In this document: positions 1 to 12,416 of the stretch, in pieces
Layout: every line of letters begins with the position of its first letter
How positions within the stretch are numbered: position 1 is the first letter of the stretch
From: Romanomermis culicivorax
Taxonomy: Eukaryota; Nematoda; Enoplea; Mermithida; Mermithidae
DNA: 64,000 bases
Direction of reading: 5' to 3'
Assembly: GCA_963922205.1 (NCBI GenBank)
Contig: CAWUHX010000153.1
Span: 186,001-250,000, forward strand
Notes under the pieces: model-generated
The model's database searches: none
What the model was told of the DNA's origin: nothing
What the model saw: only the letters and a program-made list of their open reading frames with translations
Made by a program: the position numbers and the translations under genes

Positions 1-3000
1 AATTTGAGAACAAAGAAGGGAATTGTTTCTGACACATATGCATGAATCGAATTTCAGACAGGATCCATAGCAGGACTAATCGTCATTCAGATAAGATAGG
101 TTACGATATACTACAATTTTGTGAAAATATGGGTATATCCCAAAAATTCTATAAAATTCAATTTCAAAACATATTGATTTCACAGCAAAACAATCGGTAG
201 AAACCCAAAACATCGAGAAAGTTGGTATAACATACATCATTAAGCTTCAGCGCAGCAGGAGCTTAAATCTCTTTGACGAAACTTGGCCCTGGACAAAGCA
301 TAATGCACCCGGTCATAGTTCAGCTGAAGATGAACAATAGAAACAGTGCTCTTTTGTTACTCAAGATTTGATAGCATATACAGAACAAAACGTGAAAATA
401 GGGATAAGCAAGTCACTGAAGCACATTCCTCATTCGCCGGCCGAGTACAAAAGGCCGTAGCCTCAAGCATGCGAAAATTGAAAAGAAAATTTATTTTCTT
501 CTCTTTTCTTCTGCTCTTCTTTTATTCTTCTTCTATTCTTTCTTTCTTTTCTTCTCTGTCCCCTTTTCATAGAAATCTATTCAGAATGAAAATCTTTTGT
601 TGTGATGTGTGTTCGTCGAGCCCTTGTGTATAATATTGTCACCCAGAATTTTCTTTTCTTACTTTCTTCCTATTAGTATTCCGATGAGTGAGCGTGCAAA
701 TAAAAACTCTGAGGAAAGCACTGGACGACAGTGTGTCTCTTAAACCTTTTTTCATTTTAGTAGTCTATTCCACCGACGATCCAATTTGAGCTTTACGGAT
801 ATGTATTTCATATTATATTTGATTTCCGTGCGGTTACAGTAACCGACATACTGTATGCAGACCTGGTTATATTAAAAAATTTTCTTGGTAGCGGCCACGA
901 GATATTATGCAAATTTCGTTGATGAATTATTAATCGGTCGAACGGTTTTAGCCGACAAAAATGCTAATAATAATGATGATGATGATGATGATCACGTGTA
1001 ATTTCCGACTGATCTCGTCATCCAATTTTTTAATACTGTAAATAATTAAAGGGAAATAACATACGTGTACGAACTCATGGTTCATTTGAATACTATCGGT
1101 TGAATTATCCGCAAGAGTCGCTGATACCTTATAAAAAGAGTATGATTACTTTTCTAAATGATTACTTTTCTAGACGTGGATTTTCGCGCGGATTTTGCTT
1201 TCCACATCATCACGAGCAATGCTTGAGACCAAAAATAGATGGTAGAAAGAGAAATACATAGCAACAATCAAAGTGCTGCATTTTATGATCAGGAAAAAAG
1301 TAATGTACTTTGATCTATTGCATTTGTGCCACTTCCTGATCAATCAAACGTGTCAGGATGACCGGTATAAACGAATCTCACAACAACTTTTTATTCAACG
1401 TGGTGGAACAAATTAAAAATATACGAATAAAAAATGAATTATTTCTTCTTTTTCTTCTTAAAGTTCATCAGGCCAAATTCACTGCTTATTGTATCAGTGA
1501 CATTTTATGAAAGCTGATTTATTGGAAAATTTTCTGCGATCGAGGTGATTCAACGTCAACGAAGTACACGATAAATCGCTAAAAAATGAATGTTAGGTTC
1601 TCAGTTTTCGATTTGTTGTACATGTCGCTGACATCAGACATATATTATCTCCACTTGGAAAATCGATTTCTAGGTCTGTATTTCAGGATTGGGTTCTATA
1701 AGCAAGCACTCGGTCTCCAAAATTATTGATATTGATTGCAGAATTGTGAGTAGATAGCTGTTAACAATGACTATCTTAATGAAGCTACAAAAGATGAAAG
1801 ATGTGGCACTTCCGTTTGTCAAAATAATCTTCGCTTTTAGCTAAGTTCATTCAGCTTCATGATTAGCTTCCAGGACAGTAACTATATTGATCAACGATTT
1901 CTAATGATCCTGAATTCAAATGATTTCCGTCGAGTGTAGTACGTATGTCTGTAAAATTGATTTTCCTAGAACTACGCACCCAAAAGTTTGCGAAATGCGC
2001 AGAACAAATACATTTTCCTGCTTTTATTAGTTTGTCAATATGCACTGTTCGTTTCTTCTCCCTTACGACTGTATGGCTAGATTCTTTTTTCAAAAACAGT
2101 ACCTATAGATCAGGCTCGTCAGAATTTTTTCTTGGGTGGAAGCGATCCTTTGGGATTATTTTTGAATTATTTTTTTATTCTTTTAATTTATTTTGATTAT
2201 TTTCATTTTGATTTTGATATTGGATTATTTGGATATTGTTGAAAGTGCAAAGTGGATCTTCTGTACAGACTTATTCCTGGATGGACGCTTTAAAATTTTA
2301 GTCTGCAATGATGTCTTCATCGTTTTCAAATACAAAATTGCATGTACATGAAGTATTTCGCTGATGAATGAACACATATTTTTGCTATCTTGAAAAAAGT
2401 TTGCAGCATTTGGGGGGGGCAAACCCGCCGTCCCTGGCTTCGGGTCTGCTGTAGATTCTTCGTTAATCAATAAATAAAGTACCGTTTCTACTGAATCTTT
2501 AATTAGCTTAAGCTTTCGAAGGTAATTTAGTTTCAAATAAGGTGCTAGTTAGCCGGATATGGCTGCGCATAATGACCATACTATATAAACACGTATTGCT
2601 AGTTAAATGGCCTACAGTAATCCTCGTTGAAGTATGTAGCTGTGGTACAATATGCTTGTTTCCCTCTGCAGGTCTAATTAACACTGTAGGCGCCAAAACG
2701 TGAGCGGGGCATATAATATGCAGATTACTAGTTTGACCAGTCAGTCCCAGCGCTTGTATGTTTCACACGCGTACAAATCAACAAATAAATACAAAAGAAA
2801 ATGCTACGAATAATGAAGTACAGGAATGGATAGAGCGCGGTTGATTATTGTGAGCCATGTTTGTTATTTCCCACGTAAAACGCATATCGGGGCTGACTAA
2901 TGAGAATGGCTTGTTGGTCAGGTAGATTTGCATAAAAATGAAATATTCAGGTAAGTTGATGTGGAGCCATGAGTACACATAAACCGCATAAACTTGAAAA

Positions 3001-3200
3001 TCACAGCATGTCTAGAGTAAAAAAAAGTAAGAAAGTAAAAAAGCGCAAGCAAACTGAACATACATTAAGATACATTAAAACAATTCCTCAAACGAAAAAA
3101 GCAATTAACGTCAAAAAAACGATGAAATTAAAGCAAAATAAAATGCAATTAAAACAGAATTGAAATGCTGCGCAAGGTCAAAAAGGCTGTAGTAGCACTA
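1..3200. other. No recognisable gene; unique AT-rich sequence
   Basis: Nothing in either strand resembles a known protein, RNA gene or mobile element. Small open frames here are short and compositionally biased. Local features are a pyrimidine-rich tract at about 485-560, a GAT microsatellite at about 972-995, a G-run at about 2410 and a lysine-rich A-tract region at about 3015-3160. Single exons of a host gene cannot be excluded. Confidence 0.6.
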
Positions 3201-3209
3201 ATATTTGAC

Positions 3210-4670
3210 CTATATACTAAAATTTTGTAGTTTTGATTTAAAAACACTACTGTTTCTGCTTGAGACGATGTTTTCAGGTAACTTTTTCCAAAGTGGTACA
3301 GTTCTATTCACGAAAAAATATTTTTTCATGTCAGTTCTCGGGAAATATATTTTCAACTTTATACTATTCTGAGATTGGGTGTTTGTATGTACGATAGCAC
3401 AGAATTCATGAATATTAAGATCACTTTCTCCATTTATGATCTTGTATAACATGACCAAATCATTCTTGATTCTCCTTTGTTTTAACGTTTCAAGTTTGAC
3501 TATTTTTAACCTATCCACATAATCCTGTTCAGGGTAACCAAGAACACGTTTTTTAAAATATCTCTGAACTTTTTCAATCAATGCTGCATCCTGTTTAGTG
3601 TGAGGGGACCAAACAGTCGTAGCATATTCCAACAGAGGCCTAACATAAGTTTTATAAGAATTGGTGAGAAGATTTACATCCTTATAAATTGTCTGAATAT
3701 TAAACTGAGTCTAAAATATGCACTCTTAACTATAGTTGAAATATGACTACTAGTAAATTTTAGATCATTTGATAGGTTAATTCCTAAGTTAAGTACTGTA
3801 CTTTCTTTAGATCTTTGTATTTCTGATTCTTGTAGAACATATGAATGTTTTGGGTTGTTTTTTTCCGAAATGGAAAACCACGGTCTTGTCTAAAGCTAAA
3901 TTCAGTTGCCAACGTAATGACCAATCGTGTATGATGTTCAAATCTTTCTGCAAAGCTTCGTGATTTGATGATTGATTATAAATTTTAATATCGTCGGCAA
4001 AAATAATCATTCTCGTGCTAGGTGTCAAATTTAAAAAAGCTATATCGTTTATATAGAACAAAAATAAAATTGGACCTAGGACACTCCCTTGTGGAACTCC
4101 ACTCATTACCGGAAATTCAGTAGATAAATGATTTCTAATACGAACAATTTGTTTTCTTTCAGTTAAAAAATCTGAAATTCATATCATAAAATTTCCAGAA
4201 ATTCCATATGTTGTAAGTTTATGTATAAGTTTGACATGAGAAACTGTATCGAAAGCTTTTGAAAAATCCACGTATACTGCATCTACAGGAATATCAATAT
4301 TGTCCGTGAGGAATTTACGTACTTCAAAAGTTGAGTTTCACATGACTTTCTGGGTAAAAAAATAAACTGAAGATTGGTGAAAAGACTGTGTTTCAATGCG
4401 AAGGAGAGTACACACTCTGATTATTTTTTCGAATTGTCTGCAGGCTACGCAGGTCACTGATACTGGCCTATAATTTTTATAATCACTAGGATCACCGTTT
4501 TTATGTATAGGAGTAACGAAAGCAATTTTCTAAATTTGAGGTATTTTTCCAGTAAGAAATGAAACAAAGAAAATCTTTTCAAGAGGATATGCCAATATGC
4601 CAATAATAGAGCAATCAGAGCGTGTGAAAAAACAAGCTGAAAACTGACAACACTGGATAGCAATTTTAAT
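3210..4670 (-). pseudogene. Decayed non-LTR (LINE) retrotransposon, reverse-transcriptase fragment
   Basis: The minus strand holds the 3' half of a LINE reverse transcriptase of the CR1/Jockey type, the enzyme that primes cDNA at nicked chromosomal DNA. From about 4,480 downwards come a YRP(V/I)SVT-like motif, a FSKAFDTVSH motif (motif A region with the first catalytic Asp), GVPQGSVLGPILF (motif B, about 4,100) and FADD (motif C, about 3,990). The open frame at 3,210-3,632 gives the usual C-terminal tail of these proteins (WSPHTK, then a basic RYFKKRVLGY stretch). The domains occupy different frames with several stops between them. No endonuclease domain, 5' end or poly-A tail is visible, so this is a 5'-truncated dead copy, about 1.45 kb of an expected 4-6 kb. 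RT identity is secure; the clade is a guess. Confidence 0.88.
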
Positions 4671-5792
4671 GGCGGTTCACTGAGCTTTTTAGAGTCATTT
4701 CAACTAATCCTGGAAATAGAATCATCTGGTGGCGCGATTCGAATACTGGAGCGTTTTGGTATGATAAAAGTATCTTGAGGCCCGATCCTAAGAAAAAAGT
4801 GTTAACGTAAAGGCGTTCAGGAACTTGATAACTAAAACTGCTGCAACTGATTTCCGCAGAGAGCCATCTGTATTTTATTGCACTCGATTGTTTAAATTTG
4901 CTGAAGGACTGGAAGAGAAATTGAAACTACTGTAGTTCATTTAACTTGAAACGGCAGACGAAAATTTGACAGTCGCAGATATAAAGATCAGGGCCTAGTG
5001 GCATCAAACATACTTAAGCTCCAGCTGAGCTGCAGCTTTAGCTGTAGATTCACTGTATATGTTCAAAAATAATGCTGCTTAGTGCGGAACACAATCAGTC
5101 GAAAAAAATTGTTACCCATAGGGCATCATCATCATCATCAGCTTGCTCTTTCTCCTCACGTAAATTGATGGGCTACATTTTTACAAAAAATACAAACTAT
5201 GCATGCTGTGTGCAGTCTACTTTGTTTTGCTATACCGACATACATGCACATAGGAGGTATAGAGGAGGTAGACCGGTATTACTGCGACTGATTCACACCT
5301 ATATTATAACATTATACATACTTGAGCATAGTGGTGTGATGTTCCAATATCAGTTGTGACTACTCAATATTCTATTAGCTCGGAAATATTTTAATATAAT
5401 TAAGAAATAATGGATAGCATACCAGATATTCAGATGAGCGTTATATCAAACGTAATTAATAACTAATCAACTGAACGACTAAATGACTACTCGAATTAAA
5501 ATATTCTGAGCTTATATATTGAAAAACTAGCACAAGTTTACAGCTGAACACTATAGAATAAAAATACATGAAGTGTTAAAATACTATGATAAACAGTGAT
5601 AAGAACACTGTTCTTTGCTCTCATTAACACGAACGATTACTGTAGAAAATTAGTGAATAGAAACGAGTGTAATAAAGTGTGTATGGTAAAAATATTGTAT
5701 TCACAATATAATATTGTTCCATTTGTTTTCCATTGTGGAACATCTATCTTCCATTGAAAGTATTCTTCATGCTAACAGGATTCCTTGACAGT
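4671..5792. other. No gene seen
   Basis: Unrecognised AT-rich sequence. It holds an AGCT-rich patch at about 5,010-5,050 and a short CAT microsatellite near 5,127. The 95-codon open frame from 5,072 has no motif and runs through the microsatellite. Confidence 0.5.
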
Positions 5793-6042
5793 GGGTTATT
5801 GGAAGGGGATTAACGGGCCAGGACTTAGGCTTAGGCTTAGTCTCAGGCTCAGGCTAAGGGCTTTGACATTATTTAGGCTTGCGCCCTAAGCCTAAGCTTA
5901 AACCTAAGCCTAAGCCTAAGCCCAGGCCCAAGGCTAAGCCTGAGCCTAAGCTTAGGCTCAAGGCTAAGCATATGCTCAAGGCTGAGCCTAAGCCCAAGAA
6001 TTAGCTTGAGCCCTGCCCCATTAATCACCTTCCAATAACCCC
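5793..6042. repeat. Palindromic element with degenerate TTAGGC/GCCTAA hexamers
   Basis: The block is bounded by an inverted repeat: GGGTTATTGGAAGGGGATTA on the left and its near complement ending in TTCCAATAACCCC on the right. Inside, TTAGGC-type hexamers run first in one orientation (about 5,823-5,865) and then as GCCTAA in the other (about 5,880-5,990), with variants such as CTCAGGC and CCAAGGC. It looks like a short inverted-repeat element that captured or grew telomere-like hexamers. Open frames through it (LRLRLSLG repeats) are artefacts of the hexamer. Confidence 0.7.
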
Positions 6043-6616
6043 TTACACTCAAGTGTGTGTAACATTGTAGGATGGGTGTGAACCAGATGCAGTAATACCG
6101 GTAAATCCTCCTACCTGAGACACTGGACACCCTGCCGGGCCCATTTTTTTCATCTTTTTATGCATATTAAACATGCTTGTGGAGCCTTTTTTGTTTTTTT
6201 CACACTCTCACTCCCAGCCCCATCGATAAAAAATGAGTGCTCTCCCTCTAGGAAAATTCTTGCTGTGCATGTCTGTATACCGATGTTTTTCATTGGCTGC
6301 TAAGCTACAAAAAATGTCGAATATAATTTTGTCGTTAATCGTAGCTGAATCTTCACCGCGATTCGTCAGACGTCAGATACTTTTCTGTTCAAATTTCAAT
6401 TGAAATACTAATCAAAAATTCGTTTGCGGTAGAAGACACGGTAAATGTCATTATGTAAATCTAATGTGTACATGTACCTATCTACTCGTATTGTAGAATG
6501 TCAAACGTATTCATAGTAGTGAATGATCGAGGAATATTTTGGAGTTCATATTCATTTACAAAGTTGCATTGGGATAGTTGTTACTATTATACTAGCAATT
6601 TCAGTACGACCCTTTA

Positions 6617-6840
6617 CTATAGTCTAGTTTTATAAAATTCTTGTAAATCCGACAATTAAAAAAATTATCGTTTACACAAAGCTTTTACAATATATTTTTT
6701 TCTCAGAAAATAAGTTAGTTGAGTATGCTCACAAATTTTCAGTCCTATGTGACGTATAGTTCAGTAGAAAATCGTAAAAAAATAGTACTTGCTTTCTACT
6801 TTTATGATTTAAAAGCGATTCAGGAAAATCAGACTGTATG
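6617..6840. mobile_element. Short inverted-repeat element, family M3
   Basis: It begins TATAGTCTAGTTTTATAAAA and ends near AAAATCAGACTGTATGG, with the family's internal landmarks ACAAAGCTTTTA and CTCACAAATTTTCAGTCCTA. Other copies lie at about 7,322, 44,262, 47,562, 48,888 and 60,805. No coding capacity; a non-autonomous DNA element (MITE). Confidence 0.6.
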
Positions 6841-7321
6841 GTACTTTTGTAGTCTTAGAATTCCGCATTAAAAGCTACGGTATACAGTTAGAACTCATTT
6901 GTGTCATCAACACACTAAATCACTAATCTTCGAGAACATCGATATCGCAATCGGGCATAGTTATTCTAATACTTTCGACGGTCATCTGGAAAATGAAGTG
7001 CAAAAGTACATTTTAAAAATCTCAACGTTTTTGCACCTTGAAAACCAAATGCCAAGCGGATTCGTCGCACACTTGCACTAAAACGTTTTTACTGCATTTA
7101 AGATAAGATCGCATGGCGTTGCACAGTTTGTCCAACGATTTTACGTCGAATGATTCGTTCATGGTCGTTGATTGTGGCAAAGAGAACGATCGACTGGCTA
7201 AAATTCGACACGTTTGGTATGACGGGCTTGCTTCAACCTTAATAGGAAAAAGTTCCCTGCGATCAATGTTGTTTATCAGATGTTCACAAGGCATCATGTG
7301 CATGTACCTTCATTTGTAGTT

Positions 7322-7557
7322 GTAGTCTGTTTTTTCATAAAATACTTCCAAATGGAAAAGTGAAACAAATTAGTACTGTCGTAAAAGTCATTATTTTATA
7401 ATTTTTCACTCGAAAAATTGTTAAATGTGAGGTCAGCATGCTCACACATTTCCAGTTCTATATGCCATATTGTTTTTCAGAAAACCGTGAAAATCTGAAA
7501 TATTATTTGCTTTCCATTTTCATTATTTAAAAGCATTTCGGGAAAAACAGACTATAG
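7322..7557. mobile_element. Short inverted-repeat element, family M3
   Basis: A clear copy of about 236 bp. The left end TAGTCTGTTTTTTCATAAAA is matched in inverse by the right end AAAACAGACTATAG. Internal sequence (CTCACACATTTCCAGTTCTA, TTTGCTTTCC) matches the other M3 copies. Non-coding. Confidence 0.7.
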
Positions 7558-8985
7558 TACAGTAAAATATTTCGAGAAGCTCAAGTTTTCGCTGTGATAC
7601 ATAGTAGTTCAAGATTAGGTAAATTTCATGACTGAATCTGAAAAAATTGGGCTTGATATAAGTCAGTTCAGAATTTGACGCTAATCTTCGACTAACATGT
7701 ATTCCTAAAACATAACTCAAAAATTCTGACACAAACCGAGAATGGAACTTTGTTTTTTCTCTCTTTGTAATTAATTTCAACGTATCGCTGTAATCTTTTT
7801 CGTTTGGGGAAAAAACTGATTTGCTCGTACTTGTGTGAAACATTGAACCTTTTCGGCGAATTTTTCGTAACCCCTTGTGCACATATAGCCGTATGATGCT
7901 TCGACGGCTCTTAAACTTGAGCTATTGCATTGAATTTCGCGGGAACATTCGTGGAATGATTTGTAATTGCTGGAAAAACAATTACTAGCCTCTAAACGAT
8001 ATTCTACTAAAAAACCAGATTTGAAGAATTCAAATTTTTTTTCAATTTATGCCGAATCATTTCGATTAAATTCTTTAGGAAGAAGTGGATAAACAGCTTG
8101 GAACTAACCACAACAATGAATTGAAAATTTACATCTTAAACTCGTTAATTTATGTCCATTAAATTTTTTGTTCTCAATGTTAAACCGCGATTGCAAATGC
8201 TAAAAAAATTGGAAATTTTAGTAAGAACTCGATCGATTTTCAAATTTTCATTGCAGCCGATTTTTGAAAAATGTGATAAGTGGACATTGCCAAATTCGAA
8301 GAAATTGCCAAGTGATCTGACAATTTTAAATTTCCATTGATCGTCAGAAATGAAAAATTTAACACAGTCGAGGGGCGAAGAACTTGATTTAGAATCTCAA
8401 AAACTTAAAATTCATTAAGGAGTTAGTCACTGTACATTTACATTAGTTTTAATTAATTTATATACCTAGACTTGTATGAAATTACTTTGGCAGTATAATG
8501 AAGAAGCTGGCATGAAACAGTTCAAGAGTAACTACAACTGCTTTTTCAAAGTTCAACGAATTAAACTTTTGTGTTCATTGTAATGTATCATAAACAGTTA
8601 GTATTTCAAAATTTTATGCAGCATTTTGCGCTGTATCCATCGAACTAAAATATGCAGATTTGTAATTAAAATTCAAATGTTGTGTAGTTTGAAGTTGCAT
8701 TTTGTTCCATATTGTTCTGAGGATTTACGAGGGTAACGCTTCCGAATGTAAATTCGAAAATCGTACATGCTATATTGTATTCCATAACGCACAACAAATA
8801 GAATGATGCTACACTGACGGCTTTCCCCACGGGCTTTACATCACTTTACACTAAAAGTTGCATAAATGTGCAAGGCAATAGGAATTTGGTCTAAACTTTA
8901 TCTAAGGAATCACAAAATGCTTGAAAAAGTGACAATAGCCTATTTCATTTAAAACTAAAGCCGCACTAAAAACGAAAAAGATAGT
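7558..8985. other. No gene seen
   Basis: AT-rich sequence without recognisable coding or repeat content. The 119-codon minus-strand frame at 7,523-7,882 overlaps the M3 end and shows no domain. Confidence 0.5.
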
Positions 8986-8989
8986 TTAA

Positions 8990-9310
8990 TTTGACACTCG
9001 ATTTCTACTTGATATAAAATTTTATGCAGCAGAAAAACGCGTCTCTATGTGCAGAATGGGAAAGGCTAAAATCACTAAAAAACATCAAGTTTATCCACTA
9101 TTGATTTGGACAGAACTGCGTCGATCCCCGAGTACTACTCGAGAAATTTCGACCATTTTACCCAGGTTATTGAAGGACATTTTCAGCTGTTCTCTTTGTC
9201 GCTCACTCCTGAAAAAAGTTTTTTTATTGATAACAGTGATAAACTTTCGAGTTTTTTCCGTATGGAAGTTACTTTCATGAGATTGCTGCATAGATCATTT
9301 CAAAAAGAAA
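8990..9310 (-). repeat. Copy of dispersed repeat family R2
   Basis: In inverse orientation this matches the repeats at about 42,419 and 45,085: shared landmarks are TTATTGAAGGACATTTTCAG, a GATAACAGTGATAAACTT-type segment and a GCTGCATAGATCATTTCAAA end. The GATC(G)ATGCAGC / GCTGCATCGATC terminus is shared with the shorter M2 elements, which suggests R2 and M2 are full and internally deleted forms of one family. Non-coding as far as can be seen. Confidence 0.6.
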
Positions 9311-9619
9311 TTGATTATGGTCGTATTTGGTAGAATCGGCTAATATTAAAAAAGTACCCGTGTGACAAAGACGTGACCCTACATTTTTTCTTTGCTTCAC
9401 CGAAATTCACACAAACTACTACAGGTCTAATGTAATTAGCCACATGAGCATTATTGCTGTTTTCAGCATGACCTATCGAAACCATGCTTTGCCATTAAAT
9501 ATGCTCCGATGGTTGCCGAGGTCCGGTATAGGCAGAGTTTCTATTGTCAATCATCAAACCCATGCAAATTTAAATGTTAACAGAGTCTCTTTTTTCTGTG
9601 GGCTGTCGAACGCATCATA
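9311..9619. other. No gene seen; flank of composite repeat
   Basis: Unrecognised sequence between the R2 copy and the outer edge of the left composite-repeat arm, which begins with GGTGGCGCGATAGC at 9,620. Confidence 0.5.
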
Positions 9620-10123
9620 GGTGGCGCGATAGCATCAATCTATAATAGACCTGGCCCCCAAATTTCATGTCCCCCCACCCTAGAGCCAAAACGGTAAGAG
9701 CTAGAACCTTCGGGTTTTTTGCATAATTTCGGGCATAAGGGCAAACTATGGGGTGACTTTTGTCATTTGGACTCTATCTGCAAGTGGTGCTCGGTGGGGC
9801 CTCAAAAACATGCAAAAAATGCACTTTTTGAGGGTCTCCAGTCCCACCATGCCCAACAATGGGTGTGGCATATCCAAGCTTCATACTTCGGCCTAAGCAT
9901 TTTGGGGGTGCAATCTCAAATGCGATTTTTTATTTTGTTTAAATATGGCCCCAATTCAATTATATGGTGGTCCAAAGTCCCGGGAAACGCGAAATTCTCC
10001 AATTTTATTATATATTTACGGCTTCAAAAAAATAATTTTTTGCAGTTTCAATTCAACTGGTAGCCTTATTGGGATTTTTGAGCTGTAAAGGTTTTTGACA
10101 ATAGAGAATTCGATGGACGCGGT
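9620..10123. repeat. Left copy of composite repeat, outer part (split by Gypsy insertion)
   Basis: This matches, in inverse orientation, the outer end of the right copy (about 30,186-30,495): GGTGGCGCGATAGC at the edge, then CATGTCCCCCC, AGAGC(C)A..ACGG, GAACCTTCGGGTTTTTTGC and, nearer the insertion, CAATTCAATTATATGGTGG and AACTGGTAGCCTTATTGGG. The left copy keeps about 220 bp (about 9,740-9,945) that the right copy lacks. The last ~40 bp (TTTTGACAATAGAGAATTCG) begin the 95-bp tandem array, which resumes at 19,349 beyond the Gypsy element. The 114-codon plus-strand frame here has no motif. Confidence 0.85.
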
Positions 10124-10990
10124 TGTAAAGCCCAGATTTAACTATACTTTTACTTGATCCTAAGGCTTGCACCTTTACACGGTCCGCAGGACGAGGGGAT
10201 ACGAATTACGACGATAATACAACAAATAATGAAATGAAACAATGTGTCGATGATTGCTTTTCCGTGGACGATACAAGAATAACGCTTTTTGCTTCACAAA
10301 ACAAGTGTCGCATAAAAACTCAACACGATTAATTTCTGACAGAATCACGTTTCTCTTTGCTTTAAATACTGCTTCTCTTTGGCCACTCCCTTGGTTCGCA
10401 GGGGGTCTGTTTCCAAAATCTTCTTCCGCCAATCGTTGCTTCTTGCTTCTTCTGCTTCTGTATACTGTATGCTTGTTTAGCCATGCCTTCCAAAGCTTTT
10501 TTTGCATCATATGCTTTCCATGCTTCTATTATACTTGCTTCCTTGCTTACGATGGACTTAACCACGCCTATGTGCTTCCCTGTATGCTTCTGTATCTATT
10601 TCTCGCATGTATACATGCTTCTGTAGAAACCGCGGCTACTGTTCCACTTGAGACTGGTATCTGGCTGGGGCTTCTACTTTCTACTACATGCAGGTGTGTT
10701 TACGGTTTTAGGGGAGAATTAATATAGCTGTGGAATGGGTATTTTCATGTGGATTCTGGGGGCCAGGTGCCGATGTGCAAATTAATTAGAGCATCTTTAA
10801 TTGGGTCAATGACAGCTACTGGGGTGTGGGATGATCAAAGCAGAGTACTTCACATAAATTTATAGGAATGTCTACATGTGAAATCCAGACACCCTTGAGA
10901 TGATAAATTATAAAATGAATTTATATGTAACGATAAATGACACATAGTGTACATTATGTATTTGCAATGATGCCTAGCATGTACATCACA
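10124..10990 (-). repeat. 3' LTR of Gypsy element 1 (867 bp)
   Basis: Bounded by TGTAAAG at the low edge and CATCACA at the high edge, matching 18,481-19,348 along its whole length. It contains repeated TATGCTT/CTGCTTC-type words (about 10,440-10,620). Open frames of 111-157 codons here recur in the other LTR and show no domain. Confidence 0.93.
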
Positions 10991-11003
10991 TTTCCCTCCT
11001 TCC
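10991..11003 (-). other. Polypurine tract of Gypsy element 1
   Basis: On the minus strand GGAAGGAGGGAAA lies directly against the TGTGATG start of the 3' LTR. This is the standard position for the primer of plus-strand DNA synthesis. Thirteen uninterrupted purines, immediately adjacent to the LTR. Confidence 0.9.
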
Positions 11004-12197
11004 GAAGTTGAACATCCTCATCCAAGGGGTTTGAGGGTGAGAAGTGGTCAGGGTGGTTTCAGTAGGAGCTGCTTGGGGGTAGAAAGGGGTCGTTTCATTT
11101 ACAACGTACTGTAAAAGTGGTATTCTTGAGGGGATGTCTGAGTGTAATGTTAGGGTACACGAAATTTGTGACTTTATAGGGCCCATTTTGGCGGCGTAAA
11201 AATTTAATAGTGAGCCCTTGCTTAGGAGAATGATTTTTATATAAAATGAGATCGCCTGACTTTTACTGGATATCATGGGCATGTTTATTGTACTGAACTG
11301 TATATTGGGTTTGGGCTTTTTGTAAATTCTTCTGAATGGTTGAGAGAGCTTGTTTGAAATGGGATTTGACATGGAGAGTGTAGTCATCAAGATCGACCAT
11401 ATAGGAGGTGGGGAGAAAATTTAAAGCTGTATTGGATGGTAAATTGGGTTGTCTACCATGAAGCAATTCGAATGGGAGGTATGAAGTGCTATCATTTTTG
11501 TGAATGTTGATCGAAAAAACAGCGAAGGGTACATAGGTGTCCCAATCAGTATGTTTGAGTTGATATACATGCGTATACAGGCAGTGAGGGTCTGGTTGCA
11601 GCATTCCACTTCCCCGTTGGCAATGGGGTGATACGGAGTTGTGTGGATTCTCTGGGTATTGCATAAGTCAGTGATTCGGGTAAAAAGATCAGAAATGAAA
11701 TCTGATTCATGATCACAGTGGATGATTTTTGGAGAACCATGATGGCAAACAATTTTGTTTAGGAATAACTGGGCAATTGTGGCTGCCGTGATGTTGGGGG
11801 TTGGGAAGGCCTTGACATATTTGGTGAAATAATCAATAAATAGGACTTGGTTCCCTTCCTCAGTTAGGGGTAAGGGCCCCATGCAAACAACGCGGACTCT
11901 GTCAAATGGGCCTGTCGGTTGAATAGGGACAAGACTAGAATGTATTTTGTGCCTGAGGGCTTTGTGGGTCTGGCACAGGTGACAAGTTTTGCAGTAGCGT
12001 GCAACATCACAACTCATTTGGGGCCAAAAATATTTTTCTCGGAGATGTAGGGTTTTCTGGGAGGCAAAATGGCCTGTAAACTTGCTGTCATAATGAGATG
12101 CAATTAGGTCATGGATTTGTGACTTTGGAATGTATAGTTTCGGTTGCTTGTCAATGATATGAAATAGAATATTGTGATGAACTGCCAATTCGATCAT
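11004..12197 (-). pseudogene. Integrase of Gypsy element 1 (dead)
   Basis: The integrase inserts the cDNA copy into chromosomal DNA. From 12,197 downwards the frame shows the zinc-binding HHCC domain (HYDSKFTGHF then CKTCHLC), then the DDE core: VRVVCMGPLPL where a functional copy has an Asp before the CMGP (the plus-strand element in this window has VDCMGP), then IHCDHESDF with the second Asp, then GEVECCNQ with the catalytic Glu. Asp-to-Val at the first site predicts inactivity. The frame shifts near 11,580 into a segment with the usual HTDWD and LPFELLHGR motifs, and again near 11,270 into the C-terminal GPY-type module (NGPYKV, about 11,185). At least two frame changes. Start and end are approximate. 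Confidence 0.93.
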
Positions 12198-12226
12198 TGT
12201 AAGGGGGTGTATTTGGGTAAGTTTGG

Positions 12227-12415
12227 CTAAGATTGTTTTGAGGGTTGGATCAGTGCATTGGAGTTCTGCGAAATTTTTCTGTTGTTCCTCCTGCTCAAAG
12301 GCTTTGGCTTCAAGGACAGAATTGATAGTGGATATCTTGGCGCATGTTTCAAGGTGATCAATATCAAATGATTGTTTTTCTGTTTCAGATGGGAAACAGG
12401 AGATGGCATCTGCAT
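12227..12415 (-). pseudogene. RNase H-integrase connector of Gypsy element 1
   Basis: A short minus-strand open stretch (62 codons) in the place of the spacer between RNase H and integrase. It has no recognisable motif and is separated by frame changes from both neighbours. Listed as part of the pol remnant because of position and strand. Confidence 0.55.
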
Positions 12416-12416
12416 T

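Noticed and set aside
2969..3163. Lysine-rich 64-codon frame
   Set aside because: A-rich low complexity; no motif or start context.
5873..6130. 85-codon minus-strand frame rich in Leu/Arg
   Set aside because: It is a translation of the GCCTAA hexamer repeat.
9719..10063. 114-codon frame in the left repeat arm
   Set aside because: The right arm copy lacks most of it and the rest is out of frame; no domain.
10254..10727. 157-codon frame as a membrane protein
   Set aside because: It lies in an LTR, is disrupted in the other LTR copy and arises from repeated TGCTTC words.
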